Notes: generated by a model from the sequence alone, not told the origin. A stretch of 64,000 nt of DNA from Gautieria morchelliformis (GCA_015179125.1 WHVA01000056.1:124001-188000), one strand, 5' to 3'; counted from the first letter of the stretch, positions 24,501 through 36,215 are shown. Numbers and translations are program-made.

Positions 24501-24870
24501 TATCGATGTTCTTCTAGGAAGTTTTACGTGTCAGGAGTGTGGGATGCCGTTTCTTCAACAAAGGCCTCATATCAGAATGTCTGAGGGAATGTACCTCAAG
24601 ACGTCCGGACTGCCGGCCCATCGGAATGACTCCTGGTCGCGTCTAACCCAAATCAGGTCACAAAATCGCGCTCCGATGCTTCATGGGAACGTGCACCTCC
24701 ACTTATGCGACGTCTATCAGCACTCTGTCTTCTCTCACATTTACAAGCCACGTCAGGGCCATCGCTCAGGTGTAATGTATATCAGCAGGATCTTTATCTA
24801 TACCTACCCCACTCCCTTTCCTCCTCTCCTCTTCCTCCTCAATGTTTCCCGCCACTGTGAGTATGCTTAC
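21545..24870 (+). repeat. Repeat family X, copy A (continuous)
   Basis: Three consecutive modules recur in inverted orientation in copy B. Module K (21545-21960) matches 46560-47000, module G (21970-22840) matches 45700-46550, and module S (22860-24870) matches 38250-40980. Identity is roughly three quarters by eye, so the family is old. Module K reads VIKINRQVL...ETKTSTGSVAL in the same frame in both copies. A short piece of module S recurs at 55650-55957. No transposase, RT or terminal repeats were found, so its class is unknown. Confidence 0.7.
22022..22635 (-). pseudogene. Decayed copy of the family X gene
   Basis: The minus strand repeats the promoter and start of the gene at 45895, including the TATATAA box and the reading MNTNMQ from the ATG at 22635. 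It then loses frame and meets a stop. The middle (RARLVVHQYTYLRLPDGRI) still matches LIFHEYEYFQLPDGRI of the intact copy. Small indels have broken the frame. Confidence 0.65.
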
Positions 24871-25109
24871 CCATGTGCTGTGTACCTCGAACTCCCAGCT
24901 AGCCTGGGGCCTACGTGTGTCACACCCGTGCGGTATCTTTGTTCTAGAGAGAGACCAGTACACGGCGGTCTTTACTCTACTCTGAATTTTCTTTTCGTTT
25001 TTGTACCTTTCTGATTTAACGCTCGCTCGCACTAGACTCACCATCACCCGCGTCTTCATCAGCCTCCACAACGCGAAAAATTAGACGTCACGTCCCGATA
25101 TCTCCCGCC

Positions 25110-26173
25110 GCCATGTCCCAGTTGGCGGTGTGACGCCTTCGTTCGTTCGTCCCGATTTCACCACCCACCTTTGCAAGGGTGCGAGATCACTCAAACACCA
25201 CCACGCCCTTCCGCCTCGGTGATCATTCCCGCTCTGCCTCCACACAACAGCGCGAGTGGGTTCGATGCTGGTGCTGAAGAAGGTAGCTTTCTTATGCGAG
25301 TCATTGATGACATTCACGCTAATCTCCTACCTACTTGATATCAGAGCATTATCCCCGTCCGCACAATCGGGTTTATTACCCACATCATCTTCAGCCCGCA
25401 TTCGACAGGATGGCTCGTACGTGCATCACGTATCCATGTGCTAACTACCGCTCAGTCTCTGCCTGTGCAGCCGAAGCCATTGCTCAGTGCGAGCAACGGG
25501 GTCCCAACTCCTTGCCTGGTGCCATGCACTTCGCTAGGAGTACAATGCCATGTACATGGCATCGCGCTACCAAGGCAGCCATGTTGGGCTCGCCAACAAA
25601 CAAGCTCACAGTGGAGGACCTGTACAATGTCCTCAGCGCTCGGTTCCCATCTTGTGGAGCGGTGAAACGCGTGAGTTCTCTTCATTCTTTGTTTCGCCCC
25701 TTGCTCGACACGTGCGCGTGTCGTTTCTATCAGTTCTGATCGCAGAATCTGGGTGACTCAGGAGGGCTAATATATTGGTACTGATGACTTGTTTTTGTTT
25801 CTAGGACATGATCCGAACGAAGTTGAGGACAGACTCTCTCTTCACCATGGAAGAGATCCCTGGTCTGACCCGTGTATGTCTCCCAGACTTAACCACAATG
25901 TTGTGCTCTGCTCATTTATGCAATAGGACCCATGGTGGGTTTACTCCAAGACGGAGATTAAGGGCCGGAGACGTCGGAAAGCGACGAAGGGCAAAGAACC
26001 TCCCACACATCATCCACCGAACGCCCAGGTGACTCTACATGATGGGTTACGTGTCGGTAAGTTTTCCTCGAAGCAGACTTTAGTCATGACGAATGATCTA
26101 ATTATCAGAGGACGCGATGCGACACCCTCGACCCAACAAACGTATATTCTCGTCGTGGCCACCCCCGGAATAG
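25110..26173 (+). CDS. Forkhead-like (winged-helix) DNA-binding protein, divergent
   Basis: The proposed exons are about 25110-25280, 25346-25416, 25471-25670, 25805-25873, 25927-26060 and 26112-26173. Introns have GT...AG ends, most with CTAA-type branch sites. The join reads GAEEEHYPRPHNRVYYPHHL. The forkhead-like core is KAAMLGSPTNKLTVEDLYNV (helices 1-2 of a winged helix). It is followed across introns by DMIRTKLRTDSLFTMEEIPG and DPWWVYSKTEIKGRRRRKAT, where the Trp and the basic run sit as in forkhead wings. The recognition-helix motif is IRTKL instead of the usual VRHNL. The start codon was not placed. A regulator role would follow if the domain call holds. Confidence 0.5.
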
Positions 26174-26486
26174 TTCCGGGATAGCGGCGAAGAGAAGAAC
26201 GGTCTGTATGGAAGCGAGGGTAACGATGGCCCTTGACCTCTCTACAGGATAGAATGTTATGCGAAGTCAGTGATAGTGTGGGTGTCTGACTGGTATATAT
26301 GCATGTATTTGTGTCATCCGCAGTCCAGTAATTACTCTTATCTTCTGTGGTCTCGTGATTCACATGGACTCGAGGTCTCCCCGTTATTCGCCGGTTCAGG
26401 GTCTGCATCTCGCGGTATTCGCCGTCTACGAAACGCTCAGCTCAGCCGTGCCTTGAAAATATCTGACCCTTCAGATTCCTGCCTTA
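26174..26486. other. 3' flank of the forkhead-like gene
   Basis: No repeat or gene was recognised up to the inner edge of arm 2. Confidence 0.3.
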
Positions 26487-26719
26487 CCATCATACTACTC
26501 ATGAGCAAATGAAAAGTACAACTCTCCTTGCACTCTAGAAAATTCCGAGGTAGACTTCGGTAAAATTCCCCAAACGGCATAATCAGCAACTCTTTTCATT
26601 AACGCCTCGATGCTTTTGGTTTGGCCCACTGAATTTCAGTGGCCAAACCACTGTGTCCTGTGATAAACTCACGTGACACGTTTCGGAAGTATAGCGCGCA
26701 TACCGGGTTTCTTTCAGGT

Positions 26720-28220
26720 AACTAATCACATCAGGAAAAGCGGTTACGGCGCTAAAACTGTACATAGTGAGCAATCAAAATATATACAGTCTATATTGTT
26801 CTATGAATATATATACTGTACATACAGTATATACAGTATGTCCAGTATACTGTACCATTACGACCATAGGTTCAGAGCTCAGCGGTGTGACATAAAAATT
26901 TACCTAGTTCACTGGTTCAGAGGTAACCGTGACACGTGACTGAACTTAAATTAGTTCAACGAACACCATATGCGGTCCATCCGAGGATGGACTCAAAGTG
27001 CGAAAAAAATTTGCTATTCCGGACTTACTCAACCTGTAGTTCAGACCTATGTGTGATGGGTGACTAGGGCTCTGGGAGTTCAGGTTCAAGGGGTCTTGTG
27101 ACACGTGACTGAACCTATGGTCGTAATGGTACAGTATACAGTATGTCCAGTATATGCTGTATGTACAGTATATATATATATCCATAGAACAATATAGACT
27201 GTACTACTATCACTGAGCACTGGCACTGGCAGTAGGGATGCACACCGTGCCATACATCCACGGCTGTACGGTGCTGTATTATGGCCACGGCACCCGTACC
27301 GTCAAGGCTCGGTGTGCTGTGCCAACGGTACGGTTTGACACCGTATATACTGTACAAATACGGCCGTGTACGGTATGTACGGTATGTATACGGCATGCAT
27401 CGGTAAACGCCGAAAACGTGTTAGCCGAGCCAAAAACACAGCGCCTGACGGGCGCTACTGCTGGCAGGTACACATCGGGCATGCCTAATTAGTCTGCATA
27501 GGCTGACATAAAGCGCAGCTACTGTGTAGGCCGCATAGGCGAGCATACTAATATAATGCAACGTCATAGTCTACGCGCGCGGATCGGTCACTAACCAATC
27601 TTCCAATAGCCCCACCGTATAATATTGCCGTCAACCGTAATACGGCCGGTACGGTGCCGTACCGTACCGTCAGAGGGGAGAGGTCTTGACCATACGGACG
27701 GCATACGGTCTGCCGTATCCGTCAACCCGCCGTACATTATACGGCCGTGGCCGTAATACGGACGGTGTGCATCCCTAACTGGCAGGACATGGGTCAATCT
27801 CCTCAAACTTTATGCAGCATTGCAAACTCCATAGAACTTGGCAAGGGTATTTGTATAGAACATGTATCTATACTATGTCCTTCAGTTGAACCATCTATCA
27901 ATTATCCTAGAAAAGCAAGGGACAAAGGAGCCACCTGCCAGGGGCATCCAAATGCCTGAAATCAGGAAGTGGTTCACTGTACTACTAGTAGGCTGTTTTT
28001 ACCATGTAATATCTTACTACACAGGTCATTTTTATTCCCACAAAAAATTGGGCAACATTGGTTTATATTTATCAAGAATTAAGAGCTATTGAACCATCCC
28101 TAGAAGATGGTATTGGAGTGATTCACATCCTGAACTCATTCCATTTCCTACTCAGTGATTGTATATATTTTGATTGCTCACTATGTACAGTTTTAGCACC
28201 GTAACTGCTTTGCCTAATGT
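26720..28220. mobile_element. Foldback / TIR element, arm 2 copy with hAT insertion
   Basis: Inverted ends lie at about 26727-26786 and 28160-28216, as in arm 1. The inner inverted pair of TATACTGTACA-type repeats is at 26786-26866 and 27116-27200. The element is longer than the arm 1 copy only because of the 27233-27777 insertion. Confidence 0.6.
27233..27777. mobile_element. Non-autonomous hAT-type element (MITE), 545 bp
   Basis: The terminal inverted repeats are TAGGGATGCACACCGT and its reverse complement. An exact 8-bp target duplication, actggcag, flanks it at 27225-27232 and 27778-27785. Arm 1 shows the uninterrupted site near 6076. The interior is packed with CCGTA/TACGG motifs in both orientations, which resemble subterminal transposase-binding sites. 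It encodes no transposase. The 8-bp duplication and TAGGGATG end are hallmarks of hAT elements. Confidence 0.9.
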
Positions 28221-28289
28221 GTCTGCATTGTAGTACTGTCTTCCTTGGCCTTTGCAAGGGTGGATTTGGCATCCAAGAGGGTCCAGTCC

Positions 28290-28965
28290 ATGCAGTCTCA
28301 GAATTTGTTTACCTACTTGAGCCGGGATTCACATAGTGCATCTTGAAGGGTGGTGTATATGCGGGCCCCAAGACATGATTTTGTACATAGGTGCCTTCGC
28401 CACCTTCACTCTCTGTCGTTTCATGTTCTCCCTCTTCTCTCACTCTATTGTATGTTTATTTCATCTATGTTGTATCACGACTGCGCACCCCTATCCAACC
28501 CTGACTCATGATGGCCTCTTTCCTATTCGCTGATACCTTACGAGCATTCGATATAAGTAGTTTGCGTTTCACATGTATATTCCCCAGTTCAATTATCATA
28601 CGTCGTCCATCTTGTGCAAACTTGACCTCACTGCGATCATCGTCTTGAGCCTTCTCCTGGAGATTTCTATCTTCAACCAGAAGAGGACTTAGGCATCACT
28701 GGTGAGTTTTCATACTTCATCTTCGAAGGGATTGTCGCTACTTAGACAGCCCTTCCGCGACACCTTGTACGTTACATCATCAAGTGCCATGGGCTATTTC
28801 GCTACGGCTGTAGCTAGGGCGAGCTCCGCTTGGGCAGCCCTCTTATCTTGTGAACATTTATTGGTTCACCTATTCGCCGAATGGCATACTTATTCGCACA
28901 AGTTATTCGGGCATTCGCTGTGTTCACTAATACACGATATTAACGCCTAAAAACCAATCTTGACA
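28290..28965 (+). mobile_element. LTR (family L2), arm 2 copy
   Basis: Mirror of 4896-5570. It ends AACCAATCTTGACA at 28965, directly against the truncated Plavaka coding sequence. Confidence 0.65.
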
Positions 28966-30739
28966 GCTGCTTTGGGAGGCGACGGAACCGCTTGTCAATT
29001 TGATAATCCCCAAAAATATTCCTACACCATTTGGCAGTGTGGTCATTGAAAGCCTTATGAAGTCCATGGAGCACATCATTGCAAATAACTTGGCAAATAT
29101 CAGTGTGTGGCAAGTCTTTCCAGAATGGATGCTCTACACCACTTAGTTGCACACTGATAGCTGCCATGATAAAGGTCCATGTATCTGCATCTGGACCAAC
29201 AGTGTCATGGACACTTTGTATCTTGCTTAGGATAGCATTCCCAGTACGAACATCACAGATTTCATGATTTCCCAAATCCTTGGTTTCAGCCAAGCATGTT
29301 ATGCATGAGTTCTTTCCAAGGCATGCTATTAGATTTTGCTCCACCTTATCTGCAAGATAGAGGACTAGAAAAATCAGAAACCAGCGGAGATCCCCCTTTG
29401 TATCTGGCATACAAATGGGCTTTTTGCCTGCATCCTTGAGGGTTTCTGTAATGATTGACATGCACTGATGAAACAACCTTGCCTGTAATCAACCAGGCAT
29501 CTTCTCATCCTTGGTTTTGTTTGGGAATTCAGTCTTTCCAAATTTGCAAACAGGTATGAATCCAACTAGGATAAATGCAGGTCGGCTTGGCTGGTTATTT
29601 ATAGAAGATTGGATATGTCCACTTGAAGCATATACAGGATGCACCTTCCCATCTCCAGAGAAATTTGTAACATGGGTGGCATCTGATGCCAGAATAGCAG
29701 GCAAGATAGTTACACCTTCAGGTGCCTTGGACTGCAACTCATGCCAAGCATTTCCAGTATTGATGTCTCCATATACACGTGAAGCAGCACTGAGCTCTTC
29801 ATCAGAGTACCATAGGACAGGCTCATAATTCATAAAGCCATCAAATGCAGGATTCTGTTCAAGGTATTTCAAGCATTCCACAATATCCTGATAGTAAAGA
29901 ATTTGAGGCTCATTTGGTGCCTCAGGCAAGATAACCTCTTTGACATGCCAGGCAGGCCCAGCTTCAATATGATCATCAATTCGCCTCCACATTTCTTTAG
30001 CTGACTTGAATGAAGGTGGATTATCCTGCATCTGTAATTGAAAGAATGGCATAACAATGTTAGTTCTATACTTTTGTTGCCATGAGCAACAAATTACCCA
30101 TTTCGTTTTTAGCAAGCTATCAATCTGACCATTTGAAATCCCTGAGGTTCCAAGCCACTCTACCAAGCTCCATTCAGCTCGACTAGTAAATGGGTATTCA
30201 GGAATATCTGAATGTTCCCAGTTTCGCCTGATATGCTCAAAGGCAGTTTCTCCCTTCCCATAAGTAGTAGATGCATCGGCAAATGGCCTGACTTCAAAAA
30301 TATCCATTCCAACATTTGTTGGCGGAACTATGTTTGTTGGAGGCACCCTGTTTGAAGCAGAAGCAGTAGGCTCTGCTTCAGACAATTCTTGGGGAATGGC
30401 AATTTGTTCCATGATAATGTCCCCATCTATAGAACGAGTGGGAGAGAAAAAACGAGGTCGCTTGGATTGACCAGGTCTTTCAGGAGTTGTGGGCTCCCGG
30501 CTAAGCACAGATGAAGACTCTGCAGCCTGAAATGCAGGCTGAGTATAAGCGGGTTGAGAGCCTGATGATCTGGCTCCATATTTGGAATAGAGTGCTGAGG
30601 CATAAATACTAGCCTGTTCAGCTCTGTGTTTATCTCCACACTGCTTTGACTGTGCAAGATGACCATTTAGACTGGCATAAAAGTAAGCACAGTGCTTGCA
30701 CCGTTCAGTAGTTACTCCAGTTGCAAGCTTTGGGGGCAT
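28940..30739 (-). pseudogene. Plavaka-type transposase, arm 2
   Basis: It opens with ATG at 30739 and reads MPPKLATGVTTERCKHC. This frame is intact here, unlike in arm 1, where one base is missing. The same TGA follows MPG (29489-29491) and the same frame resumes at LQARLFHQCM. Both arms therefore inherited the nonsense codon. The 3' end is cut by the LTR at 28965, so the last few codons are LTR sequence. The CACTA-type terminus ends at 30836. Confidence 0.85.
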
Positions 30740-31089
30740 GAAGCTTGAGTCCTGTGGTGGTTAGTGGCAATGTTGAGTTGCAATTTGAGCTCCGCTCAAA
30801 CCGTATGCCCTTCGCCCTACTCCTGTAGCGGTAGTGGCCGACTTACTACAATAATATAATAACCTTGCAAACATACTGTAATATTTTCCTTCGAGCTAGG
30901 TTATAACTACATCAAAGCATAGCAACAAATTCAAAGTATGATGAGGAGAATGGCTGCAAGTATAGAATCAGTGTCCACATTGGCGGCGGCGGCCTTCCTG
31001 CTACTCCTGCCCCCTACACGGCTTGTCCCCATGGGGGATGCGGGCACCAAATGTGTGAGGGCGCTGGTGAGGCGGTGCGTGAGCGCGGT

Positions 31090-31690
31090 GGGGTGGGTTG
31101 GTATGGGCGATATAGGTTAGCAGGCTGGAGGGCAATGGCCAATGTAGGTGAGTGGAACGGTGTAGTGTTCGTAACGTCAGCGAAACGCGCATGCATGTAG
31201 GGACGTGACGTCGATTGTGGTGATGACATGCGATGGCGACAGGAGAGAGAGACCAATCAGAAAAGCAAATATGTCAGTATTGTGCTAATGCCAAAGGGAG
31301 ACAGTGGAACAACATACATACTCAACATAACTCAACACTTTGCCATCCCATGTAATATTTTCATCAGGAGAATCGGCGATGGTGGGTGCTGGACTGGCAG
31401 GGTAAGATGGAGGGGTAATACTGGAGATGGCTGGCGAGGACGAAGTGGTGGACGGAGCAGGGGAGAGAGTTTGTTGCAAAGGCTGAGGCGAAGGATTGAG
31501 TCTGGCATGAACCGCTTTCAAGTCGGTGGCAAGGTCGCCATGACGCTTCATGGGTACTGTGAGTGACGGGGGCCGACTGCTGGGCTTCAGTGGGAAACGA
31601 TGGTCAAGCAGAAGGCTGGGGAGCCTAGCAGAAAATGGTCAGATAATATAAATTAACTGTGCCGTACATACCTCAGACTGCTCAGACTGG
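31090..31690 (-). pseudogene. Gene fragment and flank mirrored from arm 1
   Basis: Reverse copy of 744-1340. It contains the exon 2 fragment with SPAPSTTSSSPAIS (about 31285-31600). The solo LTR of arm 1 is absent: the sequence passes directly from the GC-rich flank into the Plavaka upstream region. Confidence 0.65.
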
Positions 31691-32290
31691 TGGCTTGACT
31701 GCATAAAAATAACATAGGACTTGGCTGGAGTGTTTGCTGGATAAGAGGGTGCTGCAACTAAAAAATAAAATCAATAACAGGCTTGACTGCATAAAAATAA
31801 CATAGACTTGCCTGGATAAGAGGGCACTGCAACTAAAAAATAAGACCGGAGCTCAAATTCTCTTGCCCTTTTCCCTCTACTTTCACTTCGTTCGTCGGCG
31901 CACTTCTACCACACTTTTTAATCTTCCCACTTAATCATTTCTCCTCCTACTCTAATGCAGCTTCAGTCTACTATAGTGGTTCAAAAGCCTTGCAGGTCTC
32001 AGCGGTGCCAGGCCGCGGGCATCATGGGCATGGAGGGATTCCCCAGGCAAGTTCACATGTTATTTTTATGTAGTTATTCCATTTATTGATTTTATTTTTT
32101 AGTTGCAGCGCCCTCTTAACCAGCAAACGCCCCCTGAGGCAAGTCCTATTTTATTTTTATGTAGTTATGCAGCTTATTGATCTTATTTTTTAGTTGCAGC
32201 ATCCTCTTATCCAGCAAACACTCCAGGCAAGTCTATGTTATTTTTATGCAGTCAAGCCTGTTATTGATTTTATTTTTTAGTCGCAAACAC
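31690..32290. repeat. ~90-bp repeats in opposed orientation, arm 2
   Basis: Two units at 31690-31850 and three inverted units at 32050-32290 flank a core of about 200 bp. This mirrors 120-740. It lies directly upstream of the intact gene at 32362 and may contain its promoter. Confidence 0.75.
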
Positions 32291-32361
32291 CGAGCAATTA
32301 CCGCTCTACCGTTCCCAATGACGCACTTGACACAGAAATTGACAATAATCTTCTAAATGGA

Positions 32362-33438
32362 ATGGCCTTCGGCAACCTCGAAACCTTTTCGCTCAGCCAT
32401 AATTTCCCCCTCTCCTCCAACCTCGATCCCGATATGTTCTCCAACCATCCAGGTTTTCCATTGGACGATAGCCAGCCCAGTAACTATGCTGGTGTGACAG
32501 GTAGCAACACCAAGGCTGAGCATATCGACATTACTGTCGATGACAGTCAATGCCCACCTTCTGCTGGTGAGTCGCAGATTACGGCGTGGTGTGCAGCTGT
32601 TAGCTCTAGCATCCAACACGAGCTCGAGGAACTTGCTGTTGGGCACCAGTCTGAGGTATGTACGGCGCAATTATCTGACCTTTTTTCTGCTAGGCTCCCC
32701 AGCCTTCTGCTCGACCACCGGTTCCCACTGAAGCCCACCAGTCGGCCCCCGTCACTCGCAGTAAACCCATGAAGCATCGTGGCAACCTTGCCACCAAGTT
32801 GAAAGCGGTTTGTGCCAGGCTCAATCCTTCGCCTCAGCCTTTGCAACGAACTCTCTCCCCTGCTCCGTCCACCACTTCATCCTCGCCAGCTATCTCCAGT
32901 ATCACCCCTCCATCTTACCCTGCCAGTCCAGCACCCACCATCGCCGATTCTCCTGATGAAAACATTACATGGGATGGCAACAGCGGTGACTGCATCCGTA
33001 CAGCCAAAACCGCGGCAAATTGGTCAGGCCGTGACACATCATTCGTCTGGGTAAGTCAGTGGTACTGCAGATAGTACATGGTACTGAGATGTCAGTCACT
33101 AGTATGATCTACAGGTGGATATTCATGCGCACCATCGCAACCGCCCACCAGTCTTCGAGACTCAGTGTTTCTATGGCCAGCTCCACATGATCCTCACCTT
33201 CATATTACCTGATCACAAGATGTTTGGAGCACAGCCATCACGTCGATTACTAGCAGTCGTCCAGAGCTGCGATACAGACGGGAGTGATGCAACGTTCGCG
33301 CCTGTGACGTACAGGAAGATGCGTACATCAATGCAGGTCATCGAACTTACCGCCATCAGTTGCGTAATAGGCCGGGTCCCTATTGGGACGACTAATATGT
33401 GGGGTATCATTGACAGGAGCCCGGCCTTCTTTTATTGA
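32362..33438 (+). CDS. Transposon-associated protein, intact, three exons
   Basis: Exons 32362-32655, 32694-33050 and 33115-33438 splice in phase 0 at both introns (GTATGT...TAG and GTAAGT...CAG). They give a 324-residue protein. Residues 1-98 are acidic and Ser-rich. Residues 99-190 are Pro/Ser-rich (SPAPSTTSSSPAISS). The C-terminal 130 residues look globular, with FYGQLHMILTFILPDH, RLLAVVQSCDTDGSDATF and VIGRVPIGTTNMWGIIDRS. The end resembles a domain I recall from many agaricomycete proteins near Plavaka or KDZ-type transposons; that link is from memory. The function is unknown. The start of an inverted twin is at 1-49. Confidence 0.75.
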
Positions 33439-33660
33439 AGACCCAGGATTGATAGAAGAGATGGACATGTAATTACCTTTCAGTTAGTGCTATTCATGGC
33501 TTTTTAAAGGATAATCCACCTAAGTTAGAAGGATACTCCACTATGGTATCTATGGTTTATCCATTGAAAATGATTGGAGATCCACATATAACTAATTGAC
33601 CGGCCATTTATATTTTTCATGGATTATCTAGTGACTACATACATGGTGATACCGTTATAA
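33439..33660. other. Flank, nothing recognised
   Basis: AT-rich 3' flank of the preceding gene with no reading frame. Confidence 0.3.
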
Positions 33661-33860
33661 TATGCCGGATCCTCCACCGGCGCTGCTGTTGGAAAACCCC
33701 TTTGCGGTTTTAAGGGATTCTCCTTCAGCCTGGCAAAAATTGATCCACCTAAGGGATCGGTGGATGAATCGGTGGATGCAACTCCGGTGGAAACTCCACC
33801 GGCCGACAATACCTAGTGGATTTTCCACCGGAGTTTGGTGGCGTCTTTTCCCGCAGTGAT
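33661..33860. repeat. Array of TCCACCGG / CCGGTGGA motifs, possible MITE end
   Basis: At least six copies of CCACCGG or its complement occur in 200 bp, in both orientations. The block ends GGCGTCTTTTCCCGCAGTG, whose reverse complement CACTGCGGGAAAAG looks like a CACTA-type terminus. The opposite end was not found, so this may be a truncated non-autonomous element. Confidence 0.45.
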
Positions 33861-34877
33861 AAGTAGGCGGGGTCCCTGTCGCTGTAGCAGCTTTATGACT
33901 ACTCTCAGCTCTACCCGGGCCGGCGAGTCATGAGTTTACCGCGCGCATGACATTGCAAGATAGTTTTGTGTACATATATGATTTATCATTTAAAGTCTCA
34001 GATTGCGGTCAACCAGGTTTCTACAAAAGATCTAAAATAGTGCTCATCAGAGACAAACGCTCCCAGAGGACTACCGCTCGCTCTACATGAACTCCTTCAA
34101 CCGGTGGTGGATATACAAGTACCACACACATCCTAGGCCTTCCCGTCGCATGCCTGCACTTCAGCCTCAACCACCATAAGCCCCAAGAGAAGCCCGTCCG
34201 ACATCATATCAAGGATTGTAAACGAGCCACCCATCATCAGTCCGAGCCCTTCTAGACTAAAGCACGTTCGCCCAGAACATGCTAACCAAGTCATCTCCGA
34301 CGTAACACCCCCTACCCGTGGAAAAGTCTTCGGCACCCCCGAGGATACCGACAGACACGACGAGGTCCAAGACCCATCCGAAGTGTGCGTGTGTTGTAGC
34401 GTAGAGTGCTTCAATATTCAATGTGAGGCACGTGTTGAACGTGGATCCACCGACGTGCGTGTATACTAGTATGTGAGGTTTATGCCGGCTTGTGTGTGTT
34501 TCGTTGTAGGGCACGATGCGCCACATCTGTGGAATACATCGGTTAGCGGTGCCCGCTCCACATCCAAAAAAAAAAAAAAAGAAAAAAAGCAAAGCGATGC
34601 TGGAGAAACCTAAACACACCCAGGAGCCAGGGCAACAAAGATGCGGCGCGACCGGCGCACGCGTGTCATTCCTCCGCCTCAGACACCGTCGCCCTACGCA
34701 TTATGTTTTGTTTTTTGTCCTGTTTCATGCTCCATGCTTCATACTTTCATTTCTTGTGCTATCCGTGTTTGTTATCCTTGTTTGCTATCCTTGTTTGCTA
34801 TCCTTGTTTTCCCTGTTTTCCACAAGGACATCTTCGACGAGGACACATCCAACCTACCACCCCGAGGACACCGACTA
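33861..34877. other. No supported gene; poly-A tract
   Basis: An A15-G-A7-like tract at 34565-34588 could be the tail of a retroposed sequence. A stretch around 34200-34300 (CGAGCCCTTCTAG...AGAACATGC) has a weak partner at 37925-37970. GCTATCCTTGTTT is repeated near 34760-34810. No gene was recognised. Confidence 0.35.
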
Positions 34878-36215
34878 CGGTGTCCATAAGCCGCCAGGCT
34901 CAAAATGCAAAATTTCGAACTTTGTGCTTACCAATTGTGCCCACCTGTGCTTTGCCTATTGTTACATAACCAGGTCGTTTATCTCCGCTGCAATTCCTTC
35001 TCCTGTTCATTGCACGTGATCAGACCGCGATCCTTCTGCGCACGGCGCGTAGTCTTCGTCTTCGTCCAGCAGCTCCTCGTTTCATCAAGCTCATCTTCAA
35101 ATTCTTCCTCCTCGCTTGAGTCCCATGCGTGTGGGCGACCCATTTTTGGGGAAGAATAAACTGTGTACGCACATAGGATTGGGAATCCTGTCATCAAAAC
35201 TATCCGCTCGCTGATTCTGTCTCGCTTATTCCCCCATTGTGGTATGATTTACCCCTATGTTCCCTTCCCATGAAGTTCCGCTGAACTTTCACTAACACAG
35301 GGTCTCGCGCAAACTCTTAGCTCTTTTCGCGGCTGTTTCACGCTGGATCACGGGAATCTGGGCCCGGGTGACCGAGTTATTATTACCTTACATGGTAACG
35401 CGGAATTTCTCTGTTGCGCTCCTCATTTTTGACCCTCCAGTGGATGTAGAATCCAAAGTGAGAGAAGACTGCATCGTCGCCGCGTTCTACGCAGCGACCC
35501 ATCCAAGCGAGCGGGCTTGGAACGTGAACTCGGGATATCACCACCTTCTCGTCATTCATATGACTCTTTCTCGGGCCTTAACTTTATGAGCAGACTAGTC
35601 ACCAAATGTGTCAGGGTGTGCGTTTCTGTGTCTACTCCCTAGAATTCAAATGTTAAACTTTCATCGAACCTATTATTCAGAACGCGCTCTTTCGACGAGA
35701 CACCGGTGTTTACTTAGGAGCGCATACCTTCCTGGATCACCTGGTCAAGTCGAATTCAGGTATGATTTCGTTATCCTTATTAGCTTTCCACCACCTCAGT
35801 GGTATAACGAACCACCTGATGCGACCCCTGGAGACGCCACCAGAGGATTTGACACGTGGGGTCCTCAGGAGCCTTGATGACGCAACAGGTGTATTGGCCA
35901 TAACGGTAGAAGGTGGAGATATCTTTATATTGGAGTATTAATTTGTATTTTATTTATGCATAAATAATTAAATACAAAAGGTATGGCTTGCTCGTCGTCA
36001 ACGACGACGAGCACGAGTGGTTTGATTGCTCCGTGGCTTGTTCCGGGGCTGGACGCCGGTTGCTCCGGTGTTGAGCTCGACTGACGCCGGATGACATGAG
36101 CCAGACGTGTCGACGACACAGGTCCACACCGGTGCTATGCGGGTGGACATAATTGGTAAGCGCAAATTTCGAAATTTCGCATTTTGAGCCTGGCGGCTTA
36201 TGGACACGATACACC
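34878..36215. mobile_element. Possible TIR element, ~1.3 kb
   Basis: About 70 bp at 34878-34946 (starting GTGTCCATAAGCCGCCAGGC) recur inverted at 36146-36215 with only a few mismatches. The interior shows no transposase. No exact target duplication was seen, so the true ends may differ. Alternatively the two copies are unrelated insertions of one shorter element in opposite orientation. Confidence 0.5.

Larger units (their letters stand above)
26487..32410 (-). repeat. Arm 2 of the large inverted duplication
   Basis: It is the reverse complement of 1-6878. Relative to arm 1 it lacks the 1.42-kb solo LTR and has an extra 545-bp hAT-type insertion. Correcting for these two, the arm lengths agree within about 70 bp. 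At its inner end the sequence reads GATGGTAAGGCAGG with no transposon, which is the empty site for the mariner element. Its outer end runs into an intact gene at 32362. Confidence 0.93.
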
